Origin: JAPLMW01 sp964619675
Lineage (GTDB): Bacteria > Planctomycetota > Phycisphaerae > Sedimentisphaerales > UBA12454
Direction of reading: 5' to 3'
Length of the DNA: 64,000 nt
Assembly: GCA_964619675.1 (NCBI GenBank)
Contig: CAZUEO010000001.1
Location: forward strand, 1 to 64,000
Positions 23,991-32,711 of this stretch are shown here, piece by piece. Made by a program: the position numbers and the translations under genes. How positions within the stretch are numbered: the first letter of the stretch is position 1; every line of letters starts with the position of its first letter. Under the pieces are notes generated by a model. The model had not been told where the DNA came from. It made no database searches and was given only the letters and a program-made list of their open reading frames with translations.

Positions 23991-25118
23991 TCAGGCCTGA
24001 AAGTGCAGGATAATCTTTTTGTAGAGGTCTATTGCTTTTTGCAGGTCTTCTGTTTCAACATATTCATCAGGCTTGTGGCAAAGTTCTGATTTGCCCGGCC
24101 CAAGAATAACCACAGGAATATTTAGTTGTGCGATAAAAGGCGCATCGGTTGTAAATGGTGCGGTTTTAATCTCGCTTTTATTTATCAATTGTTTTAGCCG
24201 GCTGACAAATACACAATCAGGGTCTGTGTCAAGAGCAGCGACACCACGAAGGACATTCAGTTCGGCTCTAAAAGCGGAATTTTGCTGAGAAACTTTTGAA
24301 AGAATTTTTTCAAAGTCCTTTACTACGTGACTATGACTCTGCTTTGGCAGTGTGCGGATATCTATTTGAGCGAGACATCTGTCAGGCACTATATTTGTGG
24401 CTGAACCGCCGGTAATTTTGTTTACGCTTATAGACGAGCGGCCAAGCAGTTTATCAGGTTCGATGTTTATGTCGTCATAGTGCGCAAGCTCGTTTAAAAA
24501 CAACCTCATTGACTCTATTGCGTTTATACCGAGCTGCGGCATTGAGCCGTGGGCGGTTTTGCCTTTTGTTGTTATCTGAAGCCACAAAAGCCCGCGATGA
24601 GCCACGGCAAGCTCGAAATTCGTCGGCTCCGGCACTATACAGCCGCAGAATTCAAAAGCATTTTTTGCAAGTGGTTTGAGAAACCTCTTGATGCCGACGC
24701 TATTGGTTTCCTCGCCTGCGGTAGCTGCAAAAACGACATCGCCTTTAAGTTCAACTTTGGACCGGAATATTTCGGTTATTGCAACCGCTGCTGCCGTAAG
24801 GCCGGATTTCATATCACAGGAGCCTCTGCCGAAAATTTTTCCGTTATGCTCTATTGCCGTAAAGGCAGGAAACTGCCAGCCGCACTTTTCCGCAGGCACA
24901 ACGTCAAGGTGACCGGCAAATAGAAGGGCAGGTTTTTGGCCTGCAGATTTAAGAACGGCGGTCAGGTTTGCGCGATTGGAGTCCCAGACATCTACCTTCG
25001 GTTTTATGCCGGCGGCAAGGAAAAAATCGGCCAGCACATTGGCACAGTCGATTTCACCGACATCCGGCGTGGATTTTGCATCAATTAGTTTTTTCAAAAG
25101 CTCTTTCATTAGCAGCAT
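23991..25118 (-). CDS. M20-family metallopeptidase/deacylase (ArgE/DapE/acetylornithine deacetylase-like)
   Basis: A cytosolic two-metal hydrolase of the M20 family, 375 residues. The first metal motif is LLFAGHLDVVP, the second GRGSCDMKSGLTA, and the catalytic pair is TAGEETNS. The dimerisation domain begins around AVAHRGLLWLQITTKGKTAH. A closing H in GKSELCHKPDEYV is the last metal ligand. The substrate (acetylornithine, succinyl-diaminopimelate or a dipeptide) cannot be told. Two ATGs (25118 and 25109) are possible starts. A TATAAT on the minus strand at 25124-25119 directly abuts the first, which would favour a leaderless start at the second. It is transcribed convergently with the EF-G paralogue. 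Confidence 0.88.
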   Translation of the reverse strand: MLLMKELLKKLIDAKSTPDVGEIDCANVLADFFLAAGIKPKVDVWDSNRANLTAVLKSAGQKPALLFAGHLDVVPAEKCGWQFPAFTAIEHNGKIFGRGSCDMKSGLTAAAVAITEIFRSKVELKGDVVFAATAGEETNSVGIKRFLKPLAKNAFEFCGCIVPEPTNFELAVAHRGLLWLQITTKGKTAHGSMPQLGINAIESMRLFLNELAHYDDINIEPDKLLGRSSISVNKITGGSATNIVPDRCLAQIDIRTLPKQSHSHVVKDFEKILSKVSQQNSAFRAELNVLRGVAALDTDPDCVFVSRLKQLINKSEIKTAPFTTDAPFIAQLNIPVVILGPGKSELCHKPDEYVETEDLQKAIDLYKKIILHFQA

Positions 25119-25190
25119 ATTATAGCACTAATAAAGTGGTCTCAAAAACAATTTCTTGAAGCCGGCGAATATAACGTTAAAATCTTGCGA

Positions 25191-26141
25191 ATGGCACGAG
25201 TAAAAGTTTCACTTACGAAATGCGATGGTTATGACCCTGTAAAAGTGCAGGCCGCATTGCTGAAACATTTTGGTCTTCACGGCGGTATCGGCGCTTTTAT
25301 AAGCAAGGGCGACAAGGTTCTTATAAAGCCGAATATGATAGCCCCCAGACCGCCGGATAGCGCTGTCCAGACCGACCCTGTCGTGATTATAGAGCTTGCA
25401 AAAATCCTTCTTGATTTTGGCGCAAAACCGTTCGTTGCGGATTCGCCTGCGTGGTCAAACGCTGCCGCCTGCGCGAAGGTGCTCGGTATTGTCGAACCTT
25501 TAAAAAAACTCGGCGTCAGGGTAAGACAGCTTGGCAGACCTGTAAAATGTACGCTTGAGCATTCAGGAACGAAAATAGGTATCAGTTCAGTTGTGCTTGA
25601 GGCTGATAAGATTATAAACCTGCCGAAGCTCAAGACTCATCAGCAGCTTATAGCAACCATCGCAGTCAAGAATATATTCGGCTGTGTGAGCGGAAAGGCA
25701 AAGGCAATCTGGCATTACAGAAAAGGCGCGACTTTTGACAGTTTTTGCACAATGTTGATAGATATTTACAAGCTGCTTGGTCCTGTGCTGACGATTATTG
25801 ATGCCATTATTGTAATGGAAGGTCCCGGCCCTATAAGGGGTGAGGCCAAAAAATTCGGCTGGATAATCGCAGCCATTGACCCAATAGCTGCAGAAGTTGT
25901 ATGTTGTGATTTGATGGGACTTAGCCCCCAGCAGCTGCCTTTAATAAAAACTGCTGAAAGATTAGGTTTTGGCTGTACAAATAAACAAAACATTCAAATT
26001 GTCGGTGATTCACCGCCGGCGGGTGCGCCTGTAAAGCTTGTTCCAGCAGAATTAACACCGCTGAGATTTACACCGGCCAGAATCGTCAAAAGCATATTAC
26101 GGCAGATTTTTATCCTTCTAAAAGCGGAAAAAAGGCTTTAA
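25191..26141 (+). CDS. DUF362 domain protein
   Basis: A 316-residue DUF362 protein. Family features seen are KGDKVLIKPNMIAPRPP, VADSPAWSNA, INLPKLKTHQQLIATIAVKN and DIYKLLGPVLTIIDAIIVMEGPG read in parts. Many relatives carry a C-terminal 2x[4Fe-4S] ferredoxin domain; this one lacks it and ends with a basic helix (SILRQIFILLKAEKRL). ATG 25191 is preferred to the TTG two codons before. The family has no firmly established function. It is separated by nine bases from tsaD. Confidence 0.88.
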   Translation: MARVKVSLTKCDGYDPVKVQAALLKHFGLHGGIGAFISKGDKVLIKPNMIAPRPPDSAVQTDPVVIIELAKILLDFGAKPFVADSPAWSNAAACAKVLGIVEPLKKLGVRVRQLGRPVKCTLEHSGTKIGISSVVLEADKIINLPKLKTHQQLIATIAVKNIFGCVSGKAKAIWHYRKGATFDSFCTMLIDIYKLLGPVLTIIDAIIVMEGPGPIRGEAKKFGWIIAAIDPIAAEVVCCDLMGLSPQQLPLIKTAERLGFGCTNKQNIQIVGDSPPAGAPVKLVPAELTPLRFTPARIVKSILRQIFILLKAEKRL

Positions 26142-26150
26142 AATCATAAT

Positions 26151-27185
26151 ATGGAAACTGTTGTCAATGTACTGGGCATAGAGACGAGTTGTGATGAAAC
26201 GGCTGCTGCAGTGGTGCGTAATGGAACGGAGGTGCTCTCAAGCATTATTTCCTCACAGATAGAACTTCACCGCAAATACGGCGGCGTTGTGCCGGAAATC
26301 GCATCACGTGCTCACATCGAAAAGATTTACCCGATTGTTGAACAGGCAATCAAACAATCAGGACTTGACAGCAATAGTATAGATGCGGTAGCAGTTGCAA
26401 ATCAGCCTGGACTTACTGTTGCGCTCATTGTTGGAATAACGGCGGCAAAGACGCTCGCACTTGTGTGGCAAAAACCTTTAATTGCGATTAACCATATTCA
26501 CGCTCATCTTCAGTCGGCAATGATGGAAACAAAGGATTTACAGCTTCCTGCCGTGGCACTCGTTGTCTCGGGTGGGCATACGAGTTTGTATGAATGCAAA
26601 AGTGTCCTTGAGCTTGAGCTGCTTGGCTCGACCATTGACGATGCGGCAGGTGAGGCCTTCGATAAGGTTGCATCTATTTTGAATCTGCCTTACCCCGGCG
26701 GGCCGAGCATTGAAAATGCCGCAAAAGGCGGAAATCCTGCTGCAATTGATTTTCCCAGAACGATGCTTGCGAAAAATTCGCTTGATTTTTCGTTTAGCGG
26801 CCTGAAAACCGCCGTACTTTATTATTGTCAGGGTCAGGATATGAAGGGCCAAAACCGCGTTGACAGGATGAGTCAAAAGGAAGTTGCGGATATTGCAGCT
26901 TCATTCCAAGCTGCCGTTGTGGATGTTCTTGTAAAAAAAACCGAAAGGGCTTGCGACAAAGTCGATGCAAAGACTATTCTTCTTGGCGGCGGTGTTGCAG
27001 CAAATACTCTTTTGAGAAGTGAGCTTGAGAAAATGGCACAGCGGACTGATAGAAAGCTGCTGGTTGCACCGAAAAAATACTGTACGGATAATGCTATGAT
27101 GGTAGCATCTCTTGGCTGGTATAAATACAAGGCGGGCTTGTTTGCCGATATGGCACTTGAGGCAAAGGCCGGCTGTTATGATTGA
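26151..27185 (+). CDS. tsaD: tRNA N6-threonylcarbamoyladenosine transferase TsaD
   Basis: Catalyses the last step of t6A37 formation on ANN-decoding tRNAs, together with TsaB and TsaE (not in this window). The 344 residues show LGIETSCDETAAAVV, the HxxxH metal motif in NHIHAHL, VSGGHTSLYE and LLGGGVAANTLLR. Length and motif order are normal. Its end overlaps an in-frame alternative start of the next gene, and the gene pair is probably co-transcribed. Confidence 0.96.
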   Translation: METVVNVLGIETSCDETAAAVVRNGTEVLSSIISSQIELHRKYGGVVPEIASRAHIEKIYPIVEQAIKQSGLDSNSIDAVAVANQPGLTVALIVGITAAKTLALVWQKPLIAINHIHAHLQSAMMETKDLQLPAVALVVSGGHTSLYECKSVLELELLGSTIDDAAGEAFDKVASILNLPYPGGPSIENAAKGGNPAAIDFPRTMLAKNSLDFSFSGLKTAVLYYCQGQDMKGQNRVDRMSQKEVADIAASFQAAVVDVLVKKTERACDKVDAKTILLGGGVAANTLLRSELEKMAQRTDRKLLVAPKKYCTDNAMMVASLGWYKYKAGLFADMALEAKAGCYD

Positions 27186-27195
27186 AAGGCGTATT

Positions 27196-28053
27196 ATGCA
27201 AAAGGTAACAGAGATACCAAAATTGCCTGCTCGCAGGGTCGATACCCATAAAGGCGATTTCGGAAAGGTTTGTATAATTGCAGGCAGTATAGGTTTCAGC
27301 GGGGCTGCGGCAATTGCCGGCAAAGCTGCGCTTCGAAGTGGCTCAGGTCTTGTCCGGCTTGCGGTGCCGCAAAGTGTTCTACCGATTGTTGCTGCTATAG
27401 AACCCTGTTATACCACCATTCCGCTTGCCGAGGATTCTTCTGGGAAAATAAGTGCAAAAGCAGTTGATGCTGTTTTAAAGGCCGTTGAGGAAAACGATAT
27501 TATTGCATTTGGGCCGGGTGTTGGTATGTCCAATGGCGTGAAAACGGTGCTTGAAAACCTGTTGCGACTTGACGGGATAAGACTCGTTATAGATGCAGAT
27601 GGCTTGAATAATCTTGCTGCTTTGCAGGATTGGCCTGATATATGCAAAGCGAGTGTAATTCTTACCCCTCATCCCGGCGAAATGAAAAGGCTTTGGTCAG
27701 GGCTTTTAAGAACACCTATGCCCGACAATGGAGAAATTATAGCTGTTGAGTTTGCCCGTGCCGCCAAGGTTGTTATTGTGCTCAAAGGGCACGGTACAGT
27801 GGTTACTGATTCTGAAAAAATCTACGTGAATAATACCGGCAATCCCGGAATGGCGACAGCAGGCTGCGGCGATGTGCTTACAGGCGTTATTACTGCTTTA
27901 TGCGGACAGGGACTTGATAATTTTAACGCTTGCGTGCTGGGAACTTATATTCACGGCCTTTCAGGAGATTTGGCGGCAAAAGATAAAGGTCAAATAAGCC
28001 TGATTGCTACAGATATTATAGATTATCTGCCGCAGGCTTTCAAAAGTATCTGA
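27196..28053 (+). CDS. nnrD: ADP-dependent NAD(P)H-hydrate dehydratase
   Basis: Repairs hydrated NADH and NADPH. The 285 residues form the C-terminal (dehydratase) domain of the YjeF family without the N-terminal epimerase. Motifs are HKGDFGKVCIIAGSIGFSGA, AFGPGVGM, VLTPHPGEMKRL and NTGNPGMATAGCGDVLTG, the last being the nucleotide/phosphate-binding loop. ATG 27196 follows AAAGG at 27185-27189. Longer readings that begin inside tsaD, for instance at 27178, are less likely. nadK lies elsewhere in this window, so pyridine-nucleotide maintenance is represented twice. Confidence 0.93.
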   Translation: MQKVTEIPKLPARRVDTHKGDFGKVCIIAGSIGFSGAAAIAGKAALRSGSGLVRLAVPQSVLPIVAAIEPCYTTIPLAEDSSGKISAKAVDAVLKAVEENDIIAFGPGVGMSNGVKTVLENLLRLDGIRLVIDADGLNNLAALQDWPDICKASVILTPHPGEMKRLWSGLLRTPMPDNGEIIAVEFARAAKVVIVLKGHGTVVTDSEKIYVNNTGNPGMATAGCGDVLTGVITALCGQGLDNFNACVLGTYIHGLSGDLAAKDKGQISLIATDIIDYLPQAFKSI

Positions 28054-28076
28054 GGGAATAAATAATCGGTTGCTAT

Positions 28077-28694
28077 CTAAAATGCAGCAGCTATCGACTC
28101 GGCATTATTTATAGCCGTTTCTTGTGCTTTTTTAACGGTTTCCTGGTCACTTAACGTGGGCTGATAGATTATTGTTTTAATGTCCGTAAAGCCGATAAAT
28201 CCCAGGATGAATTCGAGATATTTTTTCTGAAAGGCTATCAGCGAATCATTTTCATAACTTCCTCCGCGGGCAAGTATCAGGCATAGAGGCTTGTTGCCTA
28301 TAGTGCCCTTATAACCGGTATTTGTTACTGTGAAGGTATAACCCGGCTGAACTATAATATCGATATAATGTTTCAATTTGTATGGGATACCGAAGTTCCA
28401 CATTGGCGTTGAAATAAGATATTTATCAGCGGATTTAAACTGCTCGATTATTTTTTCAATCTGTGACCATTTTTTCACCTGCTCAGCGGTTTTTTCCTTT
28501 CCGTGCATGATGGCATATTTTGACTCTGCCGCGAAATTGTCAAATTCAGGCAGGGACTGTTTAAACAGGTCGATTGTTACAATTTTATCCTGTGGATTTT
28601 TCTGCTGATATGCGGACAAAAAATTCTGTGCCACCGTATGAGAATGACTTCTCTGGTCCCTTGGAGAGGCTTTTATATAAAGAAGCGTTGCCAT
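28077..28694 (-). CDS. FMN-dependent NADH:quinone/azo reductase (AzoR-like)
   Basis: A flavodoxin-fold oxidoreductase of 205 residues. The FMN-phosphate loop is YIKASPRDQRSHSHT, the conserved core STPMWNFGIPYKLKHYID follows, and ILARGGSYEND is the second flavin contact. These features fit AzoR/acpD proteins, which reduce quinones and azo compounds at NADH cost. It is the last gene of a minus-strand group (HU, csp, HNH, this) and converges with nnrD with only 23 bases between. Confidence 0.92.
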   Translation of the reverse strand: MATLLYIKASPRDQRSHSHTVAQNFLSAYQQKNPQDKIVTIDLFKQSLPEFDNFAAESKYAIMHGKEKTAEQVKKWSQIEKIIEQFKSADKYLISTPMWNFGIPYKLKHYIDIIVQPGYTFTVTNTGYKGTIGNKPLCLILARGGSYENDSLIAFQKKYLEFILGFIGFTDIKTIIYQPTLSDQETVKKAQETAINNAESIAAAF

Positions 28695-28706
28695 AAAGTT
28701 GCCCCT

Positions 28707-29342
28707 TTATGTAAGTTCAACCGACCAATATGCGTGGTCAAGAAATTGTTTCCAGCTATGGTATCTTTCACTGCTTAAGTGAAGATGGACTGTCGGGTTA
28801 CGTTTTGGCTTTGTCGGTTGTCGTATAAGTGTGAGGCCGGCCTGCTGCGGCATTCTGCCGCCTTTTTTGGCGTTGCAGTCGGTACAGGCACAAACAAGAT
28901 TTTCCCAGGCTGCCGTTCCGCCGCAGCTTTTCGGTATGACATGGTCGAGAGATAACTCTGTTGTTGGAAATTTCCTGCCGCAGTACTGACATCTGTTGCC
29001 GTCGCGGGCAAATATATTGCGTCTGTTGAATTTTACATCGGTTCTTGGGAGTCGGTCGTAAAACAGAAGTCTGACAATCCGCGGCACGGCTATGTGAAAA
29101 TTAACCGTGGAAATCCAGTCGTGTTCATCCGGTTCAAATGACCTTTTTATCTGGCTGATATCTATCCAGGTGGCAAAATCGTAGTTATAGTACTGACCCT
29201 GCTCGTACGAAATAACCTCTGCGAGCTCTCTGCAAAGCATACATAAGGCTCTTTTGACGCCTATGATGCGCAACGGCATATAATGCTTGTTCAGCACAAG
29301 CACATTGCAGTTCAGAACTGATTGTAATTCGGTTAAAGCCAT
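28707..29342 (-). CDS. HNH endonuclease-domain protein
   Basis: A 211-residue protein with an N-terminal region (VLVLNKHYMPLRIIGVKRAL, a segment common in planctomycete and actinobacterial HNH proteins) and a C-terminal zinc HNH fold: CQYCGRKFPTTELSLDHVIP, KSCGGTAAWENLVCAC, CNAKKGGRMP. The D-H-V-I-P/N/CxxC layout is that of McrA/5-methylcytosine-type nucleases. No partner methylase or defence gene is adjacent. Such genes are single-copy, housekeeping-like members in their genomes and their role is unclear. Confidence 0.88.
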   Translation of the reverse strand: MALTELQSVLNCNVLVLNKHYMPLRIIGVKRALCMLCRELAEVISYEQGQYYNYDFATWIDISQIKRSFEPDEHDWISTVNFHIAVPRIVRLLFYDRLPRTDVKFNRRNIFARDGNRCQYCGRKFPTTELSLDHVIPKSCGGTAAWENLVCACTDCNAKKGGRMPQQAGLTLIRQPTKPKRNPTVHLHLSSERYHSWKQFLDHAYWSVELT

Positions 29343-29395
29343 TCCTCCTCGCTAAAACCATTAACTGTTTAATATCAAAAGAGAGTTTTTGCAAA

Positions 29396-29602
29396 TTATT
29401 TCAAAACTTCTACTGATTCAGCCCGAGGTCCCTTTTCGCCCTGAACTGTCTCGTAACTTACTTTGTCACCCTGATTAAGTGTTCGAAGTCCTTTTGCTTT
29501 GAAACTTGTGTGATGAACAAACACATCAGGCTGACCGGTAGCAGCTTCAATGAAGCCGTAACCCTTCTTGGGGTCAAACCACTTAACAACTCCCTCTGCC
29601 AT
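29396..29602 (-). CDS. Cold-shock domain protein
   Basis: A 68-residue single-stranded nucleic-acid-binding protein. RNP1 is KGYGFIEA and RNP2 is VFVHHTSF. The start has an excellent AAGGAG eight bases upstream. The leader contains a small GC-rich hairpin around 29630-29652 (CTGCCGGACTGCCGACAG region), reminiscent of the structured leaders of cold-shock genes; temperature control is not shown. Confidence 0.95.
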   Translation of the reverse strand: MAEGVVKWFDPKKGYGFIEAATGQPDVFVHHTSFKAKGLRTLNQGDKVSYETVQGEKGPRAESVEVLK

Positions 29603-29718
29603 ACGAGTACTCCTTAAAGAACCTTAACCTTTCTGCCGGACTGCCGACAGACAGGTTCGCTAAATATATTTTTATGATGCCGTAACAATTGATGTTGAGA
29701 ATATACCTGTTCTTACAC

Positions 29719-30018
29719 TTATGCCGAAACAACGTTGCTGCTCAGCTTTTCCTTCATCAGTCGGCCCATTTTGAATTTTACCGTGCGCTTGGCGGGAACC
29801 TTTACCCTTTCGAGAGTCTTGGGGTTCTGTGCGATCCTGGCCTCGCGAGTGCGGACTTCAAATACGCCGAAGTCCCGAAATTCCAGTCGGTTGCTGCTGC
29901 TGAGCTCTGAAATAATTTCATCAAGGAAGGACTGAACAACTCGCTTTACCACAACTCTTTTGGCCTGTGTCTTTTCCGCAATCCGGTCAATTAATTCTTT
30001 CTTCGTTATTGTTGTCAT
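29719..30018 (-). CDS. HU/IHF-family DNA-binding protein
   Basis: A 99-residue nucleoid protein. It begins TTITKKELIDRIAEKTQAKR, has the dimer core LEFRDFGVFEVRTREARIAQ and the beta-arm region NPKTLERVKVPAKRTVKFKM. The proline/asparagine at the arm tip in NPKT corresponds to the DNA-kinking position of HU and IHF. A GAGG precedes the ATG. A good promoter-like site lies about 150 bases upstream. HU versus IHF cannot be decided from sequence alone. Confidence 0.94.
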   Translation of the reverse strand: MTTITKKELIDRIAEKTQAKRVVVKRVVQSFLDEIISELSSSNRLEFRDFGVFEVRTREARIAQNPKTLERVKVPAKRTVKFKMGRLMKEKLSSNVVSA

Positions 30019-30159
30019 AGCATACCTCGTATCAACAGAGAGTTTCAGGAATTGGTTTTTTATGCTGTATTGCCCTAAATACGTCTTTCTTAAGCTATTA
30101 TTAAGTTCTCAATGTTACTATTACCTACGGTTGAAGTCGATTATTAAAAACCGCAAATC

Positions 30160-30188
30160 ACTATACAGTAAAGACTTCTATACAGCAA
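30160..30188 (-). promoter_or_regulatory. Promoter-like site for the HU/IHF gene
   Basis: On the minus strand TTGCTG (30188-30183) and TATAGT (30165-30160) lie 17 bases apart, a good sigma-70 match. The octamer CTATACAG (plus strand) occurs twice here, at 30161-30168 and 30178-30185, with a 17-base period, so both promoter halves share a repeated sequence. The rest of the 341-base gap between HU and the next gene is AT-rich without further structure noted apart from the divergent promoter. Confidence 0.5.
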
Positions 30189-30289
30189 GCACTTTTTTAC
30201 AGGATTTTTGAAGTTAAAATATTGAAAAATAGCGAAAAAAATTGGTTTTTTCTCCAGCCCCGATAGTATAAAAAAAGTGGTCTAATTGC

Positions 30290-30318
30290 TTGACCTATAC
30301 GTCAAAATGGGCAATAAT
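30290..30318 (+). promoter_or_regulatory. Promoter for the NfnAB-like pair
   Basis: TTGACC (30290-30295) and AATAAT (30313-30318) with exactly 17 bases between; each matches five of six consensus bases. It lies 42 bases upstream of the TTG start at 30360, giving a short leader. It is the best sigma-70-type promoter seen in the window. Confidence 0.65.
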
Positions 30319-30359
30319 CCCGCTTTCTCAAAGTAGAATTTGGGTGAAAGGCAGCAAAA

Positions 30360-31214
30360 TTGTCTCATAACATACTGTCAAAAAAGCAGTTATGTTCCAA
30401 TGTCTTTATGGCAGATATTGAGGCTCCATTGGTAGCGGCAGCCGCAAAACCCGGCCAGTTTGTTATCATATGTTTGTCAACGGCTTACAGCGAAAGAATC
30501 CCTCTGACGATAGCAGGCTGTGATGCAAAAAAAGGAACAATTCGCCTTATCTGGCAGGCAGTTGGAAAAAGTACCACTGAGCTTGGCCAACTAAAGGTTG
30601 GCGACGCAGTAGAAAATATCCTCGGCCCACTGGGTAAACCAACCCATATTGAGAAATTCGGCACCGTTGCCTGCGTTGGCGGAGGGATCGGCAGTGCACC
30701 GCTTCTGCCGATAGCAACTGCAATGAAACAGGCAGGCAATAAAATAATTACTATTATCGGCGCGAGAACAAAAGAACTTTTAATTCTTGAAGATGAATTC
30801 AAGACCACAAGCGATGAGTTAATCATAGTTACCGATGACGGCTCTTACGGCAAAAAGGCGCTCGTAATAAAACCGCTCGAGGAGGTTTGTAAAAGAACAT
30901 CAAAGCCCGACTTGGTTGTCACAATAGGGCCGGCAATAATGATGAAGGTCTGCTGCGAAGTTACGAAAAAATACGATATCTCGACTGTTGTTTCACTTAA
31001 TACTATCATGGTTGACGGCACGGGTATGTGTGGAGGATGCCGGGTAGAAGTGGGAGGCCAGACAAAATTTGTCTGTGTTGACGGGCCTGAATTTGACGGT
31101 CATAAGGTCAATTTTGATTTAATGATGAAAAGAATGCAGGCCTACAGAAAGCAGGAACAGCAGGCGCTTGAAGAATACAAAAGACATAAATGCAAAATCG
31201 GTCTCGATGACTGA
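30360..31214 (+). CDS. NfnA-like FAD/NAD(P)-binding oxidoreductase subunit
   Basis: A 284-residue relative of the small subunit of NADH-dependent ferredoxin:NADP oxidoreductase and of dihydroorotate dehydrogenase electron-transfer subunits. It has the FAD-binding RIPLTIAGCD motif, the NAD loop VACVGGGIGSAPLLPIA, and a C-terminal [2Fe-2S]-type cysteine set in DGTGMCGGCRVEV and FVCVDGPEFDGH. The start is TTG 30360 behind GAAAGG. Its end overlaps the next gene by eight bases. Together the pair could balance NADH, NADPH and ferredoxin pools in an anaerobe, by analogy with known NfnAB; activity is inferred. Confidence 0.9.
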   Translation: MSHNILSKKQLCSNVFMADIEAPLVAAAAKPGQFVIICLSTAYSERIPLTIAGCDAKKGTIRLIWQAVGKSTTELGQLKVGDAVENILGPLGKPTHIEKFGTVACVGGGIGSAPLLPIATAMKQAGNKIITIIGARTKELLILEDEFKTTSDELIIVTDDGSYGKKALVIKPLEEVCKRTSKPDLVVTIGPAIMMKVCCEVTKKYDISTVVSLNTIMVDGTGMCGGCRVEVGGQTKFVCVDGPEFDGHKVNFDLMMKRMQAYRKQEQQALEEYKRHKCKIGLDD

Positions 31215-32700
31215 CAGGGAGAATTTGTTGGACGAACAGCAATTACTTAATGAGCTTTTGGAAAAACACCGAAACGGGACATTAAAGCCCGCGGATAGAT
31301 TAGCCATACCCCCACAGCCGATGCTGCAGCAGGACCCGATAGAACGGCGAAAAAATGTCAACGAAGTTGCACTGGGTTACACTGAAACACAGGCAAAACT
31401 TGAAGCCCTGCGATGTCTTCAGTGCAAGAATGCGCCTTGTGTGCAAGGCTGTCCTGTAGGAATAAAAATAAAAGACTTTATTGCTGAGGTCGCCCTTGGC
31501 AATTACAAGAAAGCGCTCGATATAATCAAGGAAAATTCACTGCTTCCTGCCGTATGTGGCAGAGTCTGTCCGCAGGAAGTGCAGTGTCAGCTTCCCTGTA
31601 CGGTCGGCAAAAAATTCAAGGATGTGGAAAAATCTGTTTCAATAGGCAGGCTCGAAAGATTTGTTGCGGACTGGGGCAAAAAATTCCACGATGAGTCAAC
31701 TCCTGCTGTGGCAGCGGAGACCGGCAAAAGAGTTGCGGTAATAGGCTCAGGCCCCGGCGGAATCGTTGCCGCTACCGAGCTCAGGAAAGCCGGCCATGAT
31801 GTAACGATATTTGAAGCCTTTCACAAGCCCGGCGGCGTAATGGTTTATGGCATCCCGGAATTTAGGCTTCCGAAGGTAATTGTGCAGCAGGAAATCGACC
31901 AGCTAAAGAAAATGGGCGTCAAAATCATCTGTAATTTTGTTGTCGGCAGAACCAGAACTATAAGACAGCTTATGGAAGAAGACGGCTTTAAGACTGTTTT
32001 CATCGGCGTTGGTGCCGGCCTGCCGCTATTTATGGGCATCGAAGGTGAACACCTTGTTGGCGTTTACAGCGCAAATGAATACCTGACCCGTGCGAATCTT
32101 ATGCGGGCTTATGACTTTGGCAAAGGGGCTGATACGCCGATTGCAAAATCAAAAAAGGTTGCCGTTATCGGCGGCGGAAATGTTGCGATGGATTCTGCCA
32201 GAACAGCCGTCAGGCTCGGCGCTGAAAAGGTTTATCTTGTTTATCGGCGAAGCGAAAAGGAAATGCCCGCACGTGTGGAAGAAGTCCACAATGCAAAGGA
32301 AGAAGGTATTGAATTTCACCTTTTGCAGAATCCCAAAAGAATTATCGGCAGCAGTGACGGCTTGGTTACAGCGATTGAATGTTTGAAATATCAGCTTGGC
32401 GAACTGGATTCGTCCGGCAGGCGCAGGCCTGTGCCGATTGAAGGTTCGGAATTTACGATTGATGTCGATACGGTGATTATTGCTATTGGCAACGGCGCAA
32501 ATCCCTTGATTGGCCAGACAACGCCGGGGCTACAATTGAATAAGTGGGGCAATATTATTGTTGATGAGAACTGCAAGACCTCTCTTGAAGGCGTTTACGC
32601 AGGCGGGGATATTGTTCTCGGCGCCGCAACGGTAATTTTGGCGATGGGCCAGGGCCGCACCGCCGCATCTGCGATTAACGAATATCTCAAAGGAAAGTAA
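31207..32700 (+). CDS. NfnB / GltD-like FeS flavoprotein (glutamate synthase small-chain type)
   Basis: A 497-residue FeS-FAD protein. Two [4Fe-4S] cysteine sets are present near the N-terminus: CLQCKNAPCVQGCPVGIK and CGRVCPQEVQCQLPC. The FAD fold is AVIGSGPGGIVAATEL, the NADPH fold VAVIGGGNVAMDSARTAVRL, and GVYAGGDIVLGAATVI closes the FAD site. Database names for such proteins are often gltA or homotetrameric glutamate synthase; next to an NfnA-like gene, NfnB is the better reading. ATG 31207 overlaps the upstream stop. A TTG at 31228 behind GGGAG is an alternative start. Confidence 0.92.
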   Translation: MTDRENLLDEQQLLNELLEKHRNGTLKPADRLAIPPQPMLQQDPIERRKNVNEVALGYTETQAKLEALRCLQCKNAPCVQGCPVGIKIKDFIAEVALGNYKKALDIIKENSLLPAVCGRVCPQEVQCQLPCTVGKKFKDVEKSVSIGRLERFVADWGKKFHDESTPAVAAETGKRVAVIGSGPGGIVAATELRKAGHDVTIFEAFHKPGGVMVYGIPEFRLPKVIVQQEIDQLKKMGVKIICNFVVGRTRTIRQLMEEDGFKTVFIGVGAGLPLFMGIEGEHLVGVYSANEYLTRANLMRAYDFGKGADTPIAKSKKVAVIGGGNVAMDSARTAVRLGAEKVYLVYRRSEKEMPARVEEVHNAKEEGIEFHLLQNPKRIIGSSDGLVTAIECLKYQLGELDSSGRRRPVPIEGSEFTIDVDTVIIAIGNGANPLIGQTTPGLQLNKWGNIIVDENCKTSLEGVYAGGDIVLGAATVILAMGQGRTAASAINEYLKGK

Positions 32701-32711
32701 GGAGATAGGAT

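Noticed and set aside
28707..29342. HNH protein as part of a restriction or defence island
   Set aside because: Neighbours are housekeeping genes (azoreductase, cold-shock protein, HU); no methylase or defence partner is present.
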